From contig DROS01000040.1 of the NCBI GenBank assembly GCA_011321815.1, positions 62,001 to 126,000 on the forward strand: a stretch of 64,000 bases of DNA, in the 5' to 3' direction. Shown here piece by piece: positions 10,501 through 18,177 of this stretch (within the stretch, counting starts at the first letter, position 1; each line of letters starts with the position of its first letter). Made by a program: the position numbers and the translations under genes. The stretch comes from Gammaproteobacteria bacterium (lineage in GTDB: Bacteria; Pseudomonadota; Gammaproteobacteria; SZUA-152). The notes under the pieces are model-generated. The model searched no databases. It saw nothing but the letters and a program-made list of their open reading frames with translations, and was not told the DNA's origin.

Positions 10501-10753
10501 GTTGGGCAATTTTCCCGTTAAGCAAAGCATTGGCCACTTTTTCCATTTCTTCGGCGAGCAATGCTGCACCGTAGATTTCCACCATTTGCAGCGTGCCATA
10601 AATCTGATGCAAATAGGTTGCACAGAAACGAATTTGCGTAGTATCGCTGGTATCTTCGATAAACGCTTCCAGCGCCTGATGTGTTTGGTTCAGGCTTTCC
10701 TGGATTTCATCTTTGACCCACGTCAGTGTGGTGTAATCGAGTTGTTCACCCAT
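4550..10753 (-). CDS. chpA: ChpA hybrid chemotaxis histidine kinase with several HPt domains
   Basis: This 2067-residue protein is the central kinase of the Pil-Chp system. From the N-terminus: a FimL/HPt-like region (LHQIYGTL, H49) followed by about 500 residues of helical repeats; four HPt domains with phospho-acceptor histidines at H706 (HTIKGSGR), H946 (HTLHGSAR), H1098 (HTLKGGAR) and H1309 (HTLKGGARMA), separated by acidic linkers; a CheA dimerisation segment; a HATPase_c domain with the N box HILRNAIGHGLE (1647-1658), G1 box DDGAGI and G2 box GRGVGLD; a CheW-like domain (about 1780-1920); and a C-terminal receiver with acceptor D1995 and K2047. It phosphorylates PilG and PilH in related bacteria. 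P. aeruginosa ChpA is longer (about 2470 residues) with more phosphotransfer domains, so this is a compact version. Confidence 0.95.
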   Translation of the reverse strand: MGEQLDYTTLTWVKDEIQESLNQTHQALEAFIEDTSDTTQIRFCATYLHQIYGTLQMVEIYGAALLAEEMEKVANALLNGKIAQQQDAFEVLIRATLQLPAYLERLENGHPDLPVVLTPLLNDMRAARGEPLLSENAFFSPDLGVLPPEKRPAPGRNYPEIQAYAKKLRPIYQISLLGLLRDKDAAGSLKKMAAVLRELQNACNSVAGQRLWWVVGGIIESLIDKGLQNSSAVKMLLGQVDREIRRLIKDGEAAIETAEPYDLIKNCLYYTGTATSTGPRVTTLKQAFNLEQLLPYGGSLEQAEDELKGSTADIMDSVSAVLKDDLLHVKDQLDIFVRNAEREISELSPLIQNLARTADTLAMLSLGDLRRVIQDQVTHLQQLVEKGEDPADTDLMEVASALLYVESSLDHLKESKQAHFEADAPDLTVNDGADSPEVLLPRTEQVQITNLVIKEAKSVLADVKEAFNTFAVEPNQFEVIAEAPAKLAQIQGALAVMNLERAAKLLGAANAFIREDVISAQVHPGSAKLDGLADAITSIEYYLEAIEEGRGQPEGVLAVAEISVEQLGHPVESVSALINVETDVLSSRKKSAGSVTNSPVSPETTVIDDPNQTQELAMSTSFSDVSSEATQEIVTGGEEFALEDPSATAPLAGAEEYREENIDEEILEIFVEEADEVLGTMTDCLHAWRANNDDTKSLETLRRSYHTIKGSGRLAGAMVMGDFAWSIENLLNRVLDNKIVPNPGMFTLLENAETVVRGLLAHLKKETNVRPPVKALAAQADAMTDGSEFSASDIASVAMPAVTSIVDDKASDAEAPPSSETEVLSPEHHEEPSLPDQGVEPDEDLLASLDLSMPDDSQSLDDNALSLESSINELEDIALELTPSAELDEVFGDEPEAAPPVPERESALVEVFRKETATHIRAIREFLSNAGGNEAVVDDDLHRALHTLHGSARMADVISISELSEPMDRLIRAMHERALPLDSDGQDLLRQIADVIEIIAATFTDEAFVAADQSDLLSRIAALHEATMATPVPEVSNLDNFVAAAAALDATDEEDDELIAIFTEEADEILASTDALMQQWAISKDDHAALMELQRALHTLKGGARLANIFAIGDLAHDLESALENITEAHRPTAAELPELVQQGLDWLALAIQQVRNGDVPEDASELRAQITRLATTAVDTGESEPIPGSSGDMPVVDDAIVSEASADDLLSEKEGVDELIIPGDDTTPEGLPESAFEELGNEAADLNVVSTEPEAVSAATDVDYDPDLLEVFLEEADELQESTENILQKWVGQHDQLDHVAELQRLLHTLKGGARMANVLAVGDLAHAMESLLERIVDGRIEPLPAHIDVIQSCHDWLVTGLETARKLQPISTPTHLLAQLDAAISGKTFDVSAVDETPPVVETDVEKKAEVTETDLHETSATPVIASAEETEELTENISLDQVGISNTANKTTTTDEQVRVRADLLNNLVNFSGEINIYNSRITQQLGASRFNLAELDQTVQRLREQLRKFEIETETQIMYRHETTSTDTEDFDPLEMDRFSTMQQLSRGMVESLGDLTSIQSLLDNLSSETDVLLLQQQRVTSELQEGLMRTRMISFSSVLPRLRRIMRQTCAEVGKEADLLVTGGEGEIDRTQLNRIVPALEHILRNAIGHGLEMPEDRAKAGKPAKGNVHIAFTHEGSEVVLVISDDGAGINLDALRKKAIEKGRMLADANLSDSEIMKFILEPGFSTAEEVTQVSGRGVGLDVVNTEVKQLGGTLYIDSEAGKRTTFTLRLPLTVLVNQALMVQVADATYAIQLPNIEHVVRVGSDELVPLIANEKSHFEYAGQRYQYLNLGMVLQGTTPQLPAKRQRVPLMLIRVAEHRIALHVDTLLGRQEIVIKSVGPQLSTVSVLSGATILPDGQVALILDIGNLVRSALAQQHGQPAPLMPSIEEVAAAEKQMLTVMIVDDSITVRKVTERLLKRYNYNIITAKDGVDALTVMLEQTPDIMLLDVEMPRMDGYELATTMRNDERLKTIPIIMITSRTGDKHRQRALDIGVNQYMGKPYQEQELIENIRVLTDIKLH

Positions 10754-10768
10754 AATGATTTTGCACGC

Positions 10769-11692
10769 CTATGCATCGGGACCGTCGAGGCCATCAAGAA
10801 TGTTTTGTTGGCGTTTAAAGGCCAAGGTGTTTGCGTAAGTGAATCGCTTGATGTCGGGGTATTCCCAATTCAATAATTCGCCTACGCCGAGTATTAACAG
10901 GCCACCGGGTTGCAAATGGTCGGCCAGGGTATTAGCAATATCAATGCGTTGCTCTTTGTCAAAGTAAATCAACAGGTTTTGACAAACAATGATGTCCATT
11001 TTGCCAATAGGTGCTGCACCAATGTCAAGAATATTCAAATGATTGAAACAGACACGTTTGCGCAACTCTTCATTGACTTGAAATTTATCGTCTTCGGTAA
11101 TGGAAAAATAATTATTGAGCCATCCCGGGTCTATGGCCTTGATTTGCTGGCGGGTATAAATACCTTTGCGCCCATGCGCCAGGGCACTGCGACTGATATC
11201 ACTGGCGGTAACACCCAGATAATATTGGCAATCGAGTTGTCGCATATAGTCATCAATAGCCATGGCGATACTGTAAGGTTCCTCGCCAGTGGAGCAACCC
11301 ACACTCCAGACATTGATGGTGGCTGGTGATGTTGCATATTGGTCACTCTGATCGGGCAGGTATTTTTCCCGGATCAGCGCGAGTACACTTTCCTGCCGCA
11401 AAAAACGGGTTTCATGCACAGTAAGGTGATGCACCAAACGGTCCCATTCAATAACACCTTCGCGCCCATTTTGCACATAATCAAAATAGGCCTGAAAATT
11501 GTTAATACCCAATTCACGCATGCGCATACCAAGATTGGTTACCAAAAATGAAATACGATTATCGGGCAAGCGCATACCTGTGCGTTCTTTCAGCAAGGCA
11601 GCCCATTGCTGAAACTGTTCAGCTTCCATTTGTGGCAGGCGTTTGACCGCCAGCTCTTCATAGCCAGGCAGATATTCCATATTCGGCTTCAT
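10769..11692 (-). CDS. pilK: CheR-type receptor methyltransferase PilK
   Basis: The 307-residue protein has the all-helical CheR N-domain (about 25-95) and a SAM-binding domain with HETRFLR, WSVGCSTGEEPYSIA and the tail LLILGVGELL. It would transfer methyl groups from S-adenosylmethionine to glutamates in the cytoplasmic part of the PilJ receptor, opposing ChpB. It lies between pilJ (49 bp upstream) and chpA (15 bp downstream), as in Pseudomonas. The ATG at 11692 has only a weak ribosome-binding site, and Met5 is a possible alternative. All core methyltransferase motifs are present. Confidence 0.93.
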   Translation of the reverse strand: MKPNMEYLPGYEELAVKRLPQMEAEQFQQWAALLKERTGMRLPDNRISFLVTNLGMRMRELGINNFQAYFDYVQNGREGVIEWDRLVHHLTVHETRFLRQESVLALIREKYLPDQSDQYATSPATINVWSVGCSTGEEPYSIAMAIDDYMRQLDCQYYLGVTASDISRSALAHGRKGIYTRQQIKAIDPGWLNNYFSITEDDKFQVNEELRKRVCFNHLNILDIGAAPIGKMDIIVCQNLLIYFDKEQRIDIANTLADHLQPGGLLILGVGELLNWEYPDIKRFTYANTLAFKRQQNILDGLDGPDA

Positions 11693-11741
11693 GTAAAACG
11701 TAACCGTTTAATCTGGGCAAGTTGCAAGATGCTGATACCGA

Positions 11742-13763
11742 TCAATCTGGCAGCTTGAAGCCGGCTACCGATTTGCGCAGCTCGTTCGACAAATCTGCCA
11801 GATTACCGATGGATGCCGATGTTTCGTTGGTACCCGCCGATGTTTGCGTAGTAACTTCCTGGATCACGTTCATACTTTCTGAAATACTGGAAGCGGCTGT
11901 AGCCTGTTGCTGGGCAGAATCAGAAATAGATGTGGTGAGTTCGGCCAGATGGGTCGATACCTCTTCAATTTCTGCCAGGGAGTCACCGGCATTAAGTGCA
12001 AGCTTGGCTCCTTCCACCACCTGAGAGGTGGATTGTTCCATGGATGCAACCGCCTCGTTGGTATCGGACTGAATGGTTTTCACCAAAGCTTCAATTTGTC
12101 GCGTCGCATCGGTGGACTTTTCAGCAAGTCGCTGCACTTCATCAGCAACCACCGCAAAACCACGGCCCGACTCACCGGCCATCGCAGCCTGTATGGCAGC
12201 ATTCAAGGCAAGAATGTTGGTTTGATCGGCAATGTCGTTGATCAGCTCAACCATGTCGCCGATTTCCTGTGAACTTTCACCCAGCCGCTTGATGCGTTTT
12301 GAGGTTTCCTGGATCTGTTCACGAATGGTATCCATACCACGAATAGTGTTCTGCACGTCGGTAGCGCCTTTTTTCGCAATATCCACAGAACGTGTTGCCA
12401 CCTCAGAAGATTCCGTCGCATTACCGGATACTGTGTCAATGGAAATTGCCATTTCATTAATGGCCGCAGACGCGGCGGTTATCTGTTCTGCCTGATGATC
12501 ACTGGCTTCGGCAAGGTGCATGGCCGTGGCCTGCGTTTCCTGTGCGGCGGATGACACTTGCACAGTCGTTTCGTTAATGGTTGACACCAGTCGACGCAAC
12601 TGGTCAATGGTGTAGTTGATGGCATCTGCGATGGCGCCGGTGATATCTTCCGTCACGGTGGCGGAGGTTGTGAGATCACCATTGGCGAGATCACCGATCT
12701 CATCCAGGAGCCGCATAATGGCATCCTGATTTTGTTTGTTTTGCTGCGCCGTTATTGACAAACGTTTACGGGTGTCTGTTTGTATTTTCACACCCAACCA
12801 GATAAAGACGAGTAATGCGGCAGCACTCAACAGGTTACCGGTAGTGTTGGTTACAAAGCGCTCATTGCCTAACCGGGTGTAGGTGTTGCGTAATTCCGTG
12901 GTGGCGTTAAGCAAGGCTTCACTTTTTGCTGCCATGTCGCTTGACGCTTTTTGTGCCTCAAACAGAGCCGGGGTTTGTTCAAGAATACGCCCAACCAGCT
13001 CATGGACAGTTTCAAATTGTTCAGCCACCTCTTTCAGTTTTTCACGCGCATCCGGGTCAGACACCCGGCGTATGTTCATTTTGCGATTGCCTTTCAGCAT
13101 GCCATCCAGCACCCGGCCAAACAATGCCGCATCACGACCGAAACGTTCGGCTGCCGCAGAAGAACCGGTACCACCTGCCAGCACCTTGTTCGCGTTAACT
13201 GAGATACGTGGCACCAGCATGAGCTGGCGACTGGCGATGTAAACCTGACTGGAATTGGCGCCGGTTTCAATCATCAGACTGACCACTTCATCAGAAAGGG
13301 CCAACAAGTTGGGCATGGTTTCATTCACCGCACCAACAAATTCACTCAGCATGCGGATAGTGCCCTCGGCACGCAAAACCGTGTCAGCATTTTTACCAAA
13401 AACTTTCCAGAGTGTTTCGACTGCCGCCAGATTGTCCTGCGCTGTTACCGGGGAAGGGGGTAAGCCGGTTTCAGGATTACCCTCACGCAACAGGTTGAGG
13501 TTGTTTTCAAACTCATTGCGGGTTTGTTTTAAAAGCCGGAACGCTGACACCCTGGCACTGGATGCCTCCACAGCATTTTTCACGATACTTTGTGACAGAA
13601 CACGCTGTTCGCCAGCCAGACTGATGTACTCTTTGTCGTAGTCAGTTTGTGTGCCAACGTAAAAGAATGTTACAACGGCCAATGCCAACAGGACCAGAAG
13701 CGTCCCGCCCAATAGCAGTAACCCTGTGCCTGCGGAAAATTTTGAATCAGATGCTATTTTCAT
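11742..13763 (-). CDS. pilJ: Methyl-accepting chemotaxis receptor PilJ
   Basis: The 673-residue receptor has a transmembrane helix near residues 16-38, a periplasmic sensor region of about 280 residues with two PilJ-type four-helix modules, a second membrane helix around 312-335, a HAMP domain, and a long cytoplasmic signalling coiled coil. The hairpin tip carries [19 protein letters not shown], the PilJ variant of the receptor tip that contacts CheA and CheW. It is thought to sense surface contact or pilin subunits in related bacteria. A good ribosome-binding site (AGGAGC) stands 8 bases before the ATG. It belongs to the pilGHIJK operon. Confidence 0.95.
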   Translation of the reverse strand: MKIASDSKFSAGTGLLLLGGTLLVLLALAVVTFFYVGTQTDYDKEYISLAGEQRVLSQSIVKNAVEASSARVSAFRLLKQTRNEFENNLNLLREGNPETGLPPSPVTAQDNLAAVETLWKVFGKNADTVLRAEGTIRMLSEFVGAVNETMPNLLALSDEVVSLMIETGANSSQVYIASRQLMLVPRISVNANKVLAGGTGSSAAAERFGRDAALFGRVLDGMLKGNRKMNIRRVSDPDAREKLKEVAEQFETVHELVGRILEQTPALFEAQKASSDMAAKSEALLNATTELRNTYTRLGNERFVTNTTGNLLSAAALLVFIWLGVKIQTDTRKRLSITAQQNKQNQDAIMRLLDEIGDLANGDLTTSATVTEDITGAIADAINYTIDQLRRLVSTINETTVQVSSAAQETQATAMHLAEASDHQAEQITAASAAINEMAISIDTVSGNATESSEVATRSVDIAKKGATDVQNTIRGMDTIREQIQETSKRIKRLGESSQEIGDMVELINDIADQTNILALNAAIQAAMAGESGRGFAVVADEVQRLAEKSTDATRQIEALVKTIQSDTNEAVASMEQSTSQVVEGAKLALNAGDSLAEIEEVSTHLAELTTSISDSAQQQATAASSISESMNVIQEVTTQTSAGTNETSASIGNLADLSNELRKSVAGFKLPD

Positions 13764-13859
13764 CGTACTCGGCTCCTAGCCCATAAATTTTGGCGTTCAG
13801 TATGAGACTGTGTGTTGTTATAGGTAGTGTAATTTATTGTTACGTGTGTTGTTAAACCA

Positions 13860-14399
13860 CTAAACCGCGACTTTATAAAATTGTGGATCTTCAATCAGCG
13901 TGGACATGTCAAACAAATGCCAGATTTTTTCATTTTGTTTGAATGCGCCACGAATATGTACTTTCATCTCCGGATTCATTTTCCGAATGCGCGTTACCTG
14001 GTCTTCCGGGTCAAAATGCCGCAGGCCAATGACCTCGTCAACCAGTAATCCTACAATCAATTCACCCTGATGAATAACCAGAATTCGTGACTGTTGCTGC
14101 AAATGAGCGGAAGGTTGTCCCAGGTAATTTTGCAAATCCACAATCGGCAACAATGTACCCCGAATGTTGGCGAGCCCCTTTATCCACGGCAAAGTGCCAG
14201 GCACCAGGGTCAAATTTGGAGAGTGCAATATTTCATTGACCTGATTGAGCGGTGCAACCATCTCAATATCGCCAAGGCGAAAACCGATACCACTCCACAA
14301 GGAGCGGGTTTCGGTTTGTTGCGGCAAACCCTTTGCATTATTTTTGCTTTGCGCCTCCAGCACTTGCAGGAGATCAAAGGGGTGCATTTTACTGTCCAC
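13860..14399 (-). CDS. pilI: CheW-like coupling protein PilI
   Basis: This 179-residue protein is a single CheW domain (SGIGFRLGDIEMVAPL, LPWIKGLANIRGTLLPIVDL). It couples the PilJ receptor to ChpA. I chose the GTG at 14399 because it places the conserved Pro-Phe of the N-terminus eight residues in, as I recall for Pseudomonas PilI; an ATG four codons later (14387) is the other possibility. It sits 27 bp after pilH and 96 bp before pilJ, inside the operon. No unusual residue is seen. Confidence 0.9.
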   Translation of the reverse strand: MDSKMHPFDLLQVLEAQSKNNAKGLPQQTETRSLWSGIGFRLGDIEMVAPLNQVNEILHSPNLTLVPGTLPWIKGLANIRGTLLPIVDLQNYLGQPSAHLQQQSRILVIHQGELIVGLLVDEVIGLRHFDPEDQVTRIRKMNPEMKVHIRGAFKQNEKIWHLFDMSTLIEDPQFYKVAV

Positions 14400-14426
14400 G
14401 TTTCAGGTATCCGTAATAATGGGCAA

Positions 14427-14792
14427 TCAGACGCCAAGCAGGCTGTTGATTTTACTGATCAGCTCTTTTTCATTGGCAGGTTTGGTCACATAGTCTTTTG
14501 CGCCCTGGCGCAAACCCCACATTTTATCCGTTTCCTGATCTTTGGTGCTAACGATAATAATCGGTATATCACTGGTCTCTGAATCTGAGGAAATCTGGCG
14601 CGCAGCTTGAAAGCCATTCATACCAGGCATCACTACATCCATAAGAATCAGGTCGGGCTTGCCTGCCCTGGCTTTGTCGACACCTTCTTCACCGCTACTG
14701 GCTGTGGCAATGGAAAAACCGTGTTTTTCCAGCATGGATGTCAACACATGAATTTCAGTGGGTGAATCATCTACAATCAGGATGTTTGCCAT
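14427..14792 (-). CDS. pilH: Single-domain response regulator PilH
   Basis: The 121-residue protein is only a CheY-like receiver: acidic pair D8-D9 (LIVDDSP), phospho-acceptor D51 (LILMDVVMPG), the switch threonine/serine in IIVSTKD, and K in VTKPANE. In Pseudomonas PilH receives phosphate from ChpA and is linked to pilus retraction or acts as a phosphate sink that counters PilG. It follows pilG by 74 bp, the usual order. A ribosome-binding site GGAGAGG precedes the ATG at a good distance. Confidence 0.94.
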   Translation of the reverse strand: MANILIVDDSPTEIHVLTSMLEKHGFSIATASSGEEGVDKARAGKPDLILMDVVMPGMNGFQAARQISSDSETSDIPIIIVSTKDQETDKMWGLRQGAKDYVTKPANEKELISKINSLLGV

Positions 14793-14866
14793 GGAATGCC
14801 TCTCCAGGTTTTAGCGTTTAATCAAATATGCAAAGCGAAGCGGAAAACAATAAACCTTGCATGCTA

Positions 14867-15271
14867 TTAATGTTCAGTGGCCAGGTGTTCCCTTATGGCG
14901 CTCAATAATTCATCTTTGGTAAAGGGTTTGGTCAGATAACGGTCTGAACCGACAATGCGCCCGCGAGCCCGATCAAACAAGCCATCTTTACTGGTCAGCA
15001 AAATCACGGGGGTATTTTTGTAGTTATGGTTTTTTTTGATCAGTGCGCAGGTTTGGTAACCATCCAGGCGTGGCATCATGATGTCGACAAAAATGACATC
15101 CGGGTTCTGGTCGGTGATTTTTGCCAGAGCCTCAAAACCATCAGTAGCAGTAACTACAGCGCAGCCCGCTTTTTTCAGCAGGGTTTCTGCGGTACGACGG
15201 ATGGTTTTGCTGTCATCAATAACCATCACTTTGACGCCTTCCAGGCTGGTTTCTTCTGTATTACTCGACAC
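14867..15271 (-). CDS. pilG: Single-domain response regulator PilG
   Basis: This CheY-like receiver has DDSKTIRRTAETLLKK at the N-terminus, phospho-acceptor D63 in VDIMMPRLDGYQ and the conserved lysine in LTKPFTKDE. It is very close to Pseudomonas PilG, which promotes pilus extension and cAMP production when phosphorylated by ChpA. I chose the GTG at 15271, just after AGGTGGAG, because this gives an N-terminus close to the known length (about 135 residues). The frame stays open to another GTG at 15319, which would add 16 residues with no match in the family. It is the first gene of the Pil-Chp operon and is divergent from gshB. Confidence 0.92.
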   Translation of the reverse strand: MSSNTEETSLEGVKVMVIDDSKTIRRTAETLLKKAGCAVVTATDGFEALAKITDQNPDVIFVDIMMPRLDGYQTCALIKKNHNYKNTPVILLTSKDGLFDRARGRIVGSDRYLTKPFTKDELLSAIREHLATEH

Positions 15272-15742
15272 CACTCCACCTCTATGATTGGGTTGCAGTC
15301 TCTCGTGGGTCCAGGGCACTACGTTTCAGTCGCGCTTTCCAAGCCCAGAAAATTATTGTAAGGGAAAAGCCGTTTGCAGGCTGGCTTCCATTATCGCACC
15401 CCTTAAGGGTCGACGGGAAATTAATGGCTCCCGGCCAGACACTTCATGCGCTTGTTGCGTTGACGAGGCGCTCTGCCGGAAACTCGCCTGTTAAATCAAA
15501 GGCATTGTCCCGTTTATTTATCACATTATTCAAGTACAATCCATAAGTGCCTGCCATTCAAGGCTATATCGGCAAGGCGGGCAACTCATGCAGACTATCG
15601 GCCAAGGCTGTGGATACTTAAAGCCCAATCGTTTTTTTCTGGAAAACGGCATTTACCTGCGAAGGCAACGACTCATTCTTTATTTTCAGGGCCAAAATGG
15701 TGATTTTTTGATCAATCTATTTAACCGTAAGCAAATCATCCA
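15272..15742. promoter_or_regulatory. Divergent pilG-gshB intergenic region
   Basis: This 471-bp stretch holds no credible gene. It must carry the promoter of the pilGHIJK-chpABC operon (leftwards) and that of gshB (rightwards). A perfect 10-bp palindrome, CCCTTAAGGG, lies at 15400-15409, with a GATAAT on the minus strand just pilG-proximal to it; this could be a pilG -10 element, but I see no convincing -35. TACAAT at 15535-15540 is a weak gshB-side candidate. I make no firmer promoter call. Confidence 0.4.
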
Positions 15743-16690
15743 ATGACTACGCTCGCTTTATTGATGGACCCTATTGAGGCTATCAAACCACAAAAAGACA
15801 GTAGTCTTGCGATGGCGCTGGCAGCGCAGGCGCGTGGCTGGACGTTGCAATACCTGGAAATGAAAGATCTGTATCTGCGTGACGGACAGGCCCGCGCCTG
15901 TTTGCGCGAGCTGGCGGTGCGCGACAACAACAACGATTGGTTCAGCCTGGGTGAGCCGCAAGACCGCCCATTGGCCGAGCTGGATGTGATATTGATGCGC
16001 AAGGACCCGCCCATTGATACCGAATATCTTTACGCCACGCAAATGCTGGCCATGGCCGAGGCACGGGGTACGCTGGTGGTAAACCGCACTCAGGCCTTGC
16101 GTGAAGCCAATGAAAAACTGGCCAGCGCCTGGTTTCCGCAATGTGCGCCGCCAACACTGGTTACCCGTGAACAGGCCCGGTTGCGGGCATTCCTGGCCGA
16201 ACACAGCGACATCATTATCAAACCACTGGATGCCATGGGCGGCGCCTCTATTTTCCGCGTACGTGCCGAAGACCCTAACGTGGGGGTGATTTTTGAAACC
16301 CTCACTGAGCACGATGGTCGATATGCCATGGCCCAACGGTATATTCCCGAAATCAGCGCAGGTGACAAACGTATTTTGTTGGTGGATGGAGAACCCGTTC
16401 CTTATGCCTTGGCGCGGGTGCCAGCCAAGGGCGAAACGCGCGGTAATCTGGCTGCGGGAGGCACCGGCATTGGCGTTGAGCTTAGCGAGCGGGACCGTTG
16501 GATTTGCACACAAGTGGCGCCACGCCTTAAAGCCATGGGGCTGATGTTTGTGGGTCTGGATGTAATCGGCGATTTCCTTACCGAAGTAAACGTCACCAGC
16601 CCTACCTGTATTCGTGAGCTGGACGCACTTTACGGACTGGATATCGGCGGACAGCTAATGGACGCCATCGAACGCAAATTAAGCGCATGA
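15743..16690 (+). CDS. gshB: Glutathione synthetase
   Basis: The 315-residue ATP-grasp enzyme joins gamma-glutamylcysteine and glycine to give glutathione, using ATP, in the cytoplasm. Recognisable parts are RKDPPIDTEY, the ATP-grasp lysine and glycine loop IIKPLDAMGGASIFRV, RGNLAAGGTG and the Mg2+-binding tail DFLTEVNVTSPT. Length equals that of the E. coli enzyme (about 316). It neighbours pilG divergently, as in Pseudomonas. Its stop overlaps the start of apbE by 4 bp, so the two are probably translated together. Confidence 0.96.
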   Translation: MTTLALLMDPIEAIKPQKDSSLAMALAAQARGWTLQYLEMKDLYLRDGQARACLRELAVRDNNNDWFSLGEPQDRPLAELDVILMRKDPPIDTEYLYATQMLAMAEARGTLVVNRTQALREANEKLASAWFPQCAPPTLVTREQARLRAFLAEHSDIIIKPLDAMGGASIFRVRAEDPNVGVIFETLTEHDGRYAMAQRYIPEISAGDKRILLVDGEPVPYALARVPAKGETRGNLAAGGTGIGVELSERDRWICTQVAPRLKAMGLMFVGLDVIGDFLTEVNVTSPTCIRELDALYGLDIGGQLMDAIERKLSA

Positions 16691-17751
16691 TCAAAACACT
16701 TGGCCACATTTCACTGGTATTCGTCCTGGTTTTTTTGACCGCCTGTGACCGTAAGCCCGTTGCATACCATGAGCAGCTGCTGGTATTTGGCACGGTGGTA
16801 GACGTTAAGCTCTGGGGGGTGAAAGAGGCGCAGGGCCGACAGGCTGTGGCACGTTTGGCTGATGATTTTGCTTACATGCACAATGCTTGGCATGCTTGGC
16901 ATCCTGGGCCACTGGGCCGGGTCAATCAGTTACTGGCCAGTGGCACATCATTTACCGCACCTCCCTCCATTCTGCCATTGATTCAACGGGGTACCGTACT
17001 GTCTTTGCGCAGCGGCGGCCTGTTTAACCCGGCCATCGGCAAGCTCACCGCATTGTGGGGATTTGCCAGTGACGACCCACCCAAAGGTCCGCCGCCCAGC
17101 GCCGAGGCTATTCGCGCCATTCTTGACCAACGACCCGATATGGAGGATATCCGTCTGGATGGCATCAAGATGCAATCCGATAATCCTGCGTTGAAACTGG
17201 ATTTTGGCGCTTTCGCCAAGGGTTACGCCGTTGATCGCGCCATTGATGTGTTGCGTGAGCTGGGCATTGATAACGCGGTGGTGAATGCCGGTGGTGACTT
17301 GCGCGCCATTGGACGTCACGGTGACCGCCCCTGGCGGGTGGGTATCCGCCACCCACGGGAAGCGGGCATCCTGGCTTCGGTGGAAGTGGAAGGTGATGAA
17401 AGCGTGTTCACTTCCGGCGATTACGAGCGTTATTTTGACTGGCAGGGCACACGTTATGATCACATCATCGACCCACGCAGCGGCTACCCGGCCCAAGGCC
17501 TGAGTTCGGTTACGGTATTTGCCCGGCGGGCGGATCTTGCAGATGCGGCAGCTACGGCACTGTTTGTGGCCGGCCCTGATGAAAAAGACTGGTTGCCGGT
17601 GGCGCGAGCCATGGGTATCACCGGTGCGATGCTGGTGGATGACGAGGGTCAGGTGCAATTGACACCGGGCATTCGCAAACGTATTTATTTTGAGCCTTCC
17701 GGCACTAACGGGCAAACAAATGTTGAGATTCACATCAGTGCGGCGTTATGA
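16687..17751 (+). CDS. apbE: FAD:protein FMN transferase (ApbE), lipoprotein
   Basis: The 354-residue protein starts with a lipoprotein signal peptide whose lipobox is LTAC (Cys19), so the enzyme should be anchored on the periplasmic side of a membrane. ApbE moves FMN from FAD to a threonine in a target protein by a phosphoester bond. Family motifs are present: DFGAFAKGYAVDRA, NAGGDLRAIG, the Mg2+-related FTSGDYERYF and HIIDPRSGYPA. The gene overlaps gshB upstream and the NusG-II gene downstream by 4 bp each. No RnfG/NqrC target with a flavinylation motif is seen in this window, so the substrate lies elsewhere or is unrecognised. Confidence 0.94.
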   Translation: MIKTLGHISLVFVLVFLTACDRKPVAYHEQLLVFGTVVDVKLWGVKEAQGRQAVARLADDFAYMHNAWHAWHPGPLGRVNQLLASGTSFTAPPSILPLIQRGTVLSLRSGGLFNPAIGKLTALWGFASDDPPKGPPPSAEAIRAILDQRPDMEDIRLDGIKMQSDNPALKLDFGAFAKGYAVDRAIDVLRELGIDNAVVNAGGDLRAIGRHGDRPWRVGIRHPREAGILASVEVEGDESVFTSGDYERYFDWQGTRYDHIIDPRSGYPAQGLSSVTVFARRADLADAAATALFVAGPDEKDWLPVARAMGITGAMLVDDEGQVQLTPGIRKRIYFEPSGTNGQTNVEIHISAAL

Positions 17752-18122
17752 ATGGAGTAAAGCTCAGTCGAGGCGATACCGTGGTGTGGCTGCTGGCGGC
17801 AACCCTGCTGATAGGTTTGTACACGGTATTCTGGCAGGCCGACGGCCATGGTGCCGAAGCGGTGGTACTGGTGAATGGTAAGCGCTGGGCGCGGCTCGAT
17901 CTGTTCCATAATCAGGATCTCAAGGTGCCGGGTCCACTGGGACACAGCCGTATTCAGGTCCGCGACGGCCAGGTACGCTTTGTGGATTCTCCCTGCCCCC
18001 ACAAACTTTGTGTACACACCGGCTGGCTCAGTCAGGGCGGTGAAGTGGCCATTTGCCTGCCAAACAAGGTGAGCCTGCAAATCCTGGGTAATGATCCGCG
18101 TTTTGACGCAATAAATTTTTAA
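17748..18122 (+). CDS. NusG domain II-containing membrane-anchored protein
   Basis: This 124-residue protein has one N-terminal membrane helix (about 12-29) and a small beta-rich extracytoplasmic domain of the NusG_II (DUF1312) type. The family signature of three cysteines is seen: C83 and C88 in SPCPHKLCVHTGW and C103 in AICLPNKVSLQI. Function in the family is not settled. It is often found beside ApbE and a Gx-type membrane protein, as here (4-bp overlap with apbE, 55 bp before the Gx gene). From memory, similar neighbours occur in the flavin-based extracellular electron transfer loci of Gram-positive bacteria. The cysteines might be redox active or bind a cofactor; that is inference. Confidence 0.85.
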   Translation: MNGVKLSRGDTVVWLLAATLLIGLYTVFWQADGHGAEAVVLVNGKRWARLDLFHNQDLKVPGPLGHSRIQVRDGQVRFVDSPCPHKLCVHTGWLSQGGEVAICLPNKVSLQILGNDPRFDAINF

Positions 18123-18177
18123 TCTGGGTTTCGGGAGTGTTCACAATCATTCTGACGTCCCCTGAGCACTTGAAGCC

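Noticed and set aside
15758-16513. A 251-codon minus-strand frame antisense to gshB
   Set aside because: gshB on the plus strand is complete and conserved; the antisense frame shows no family features.
16948-17733. A 261-codon minus-strand frame antisense to apbE
   Set aside because: Shadow of the apbE reading frame; low-complexity His/Gln-rich composition.
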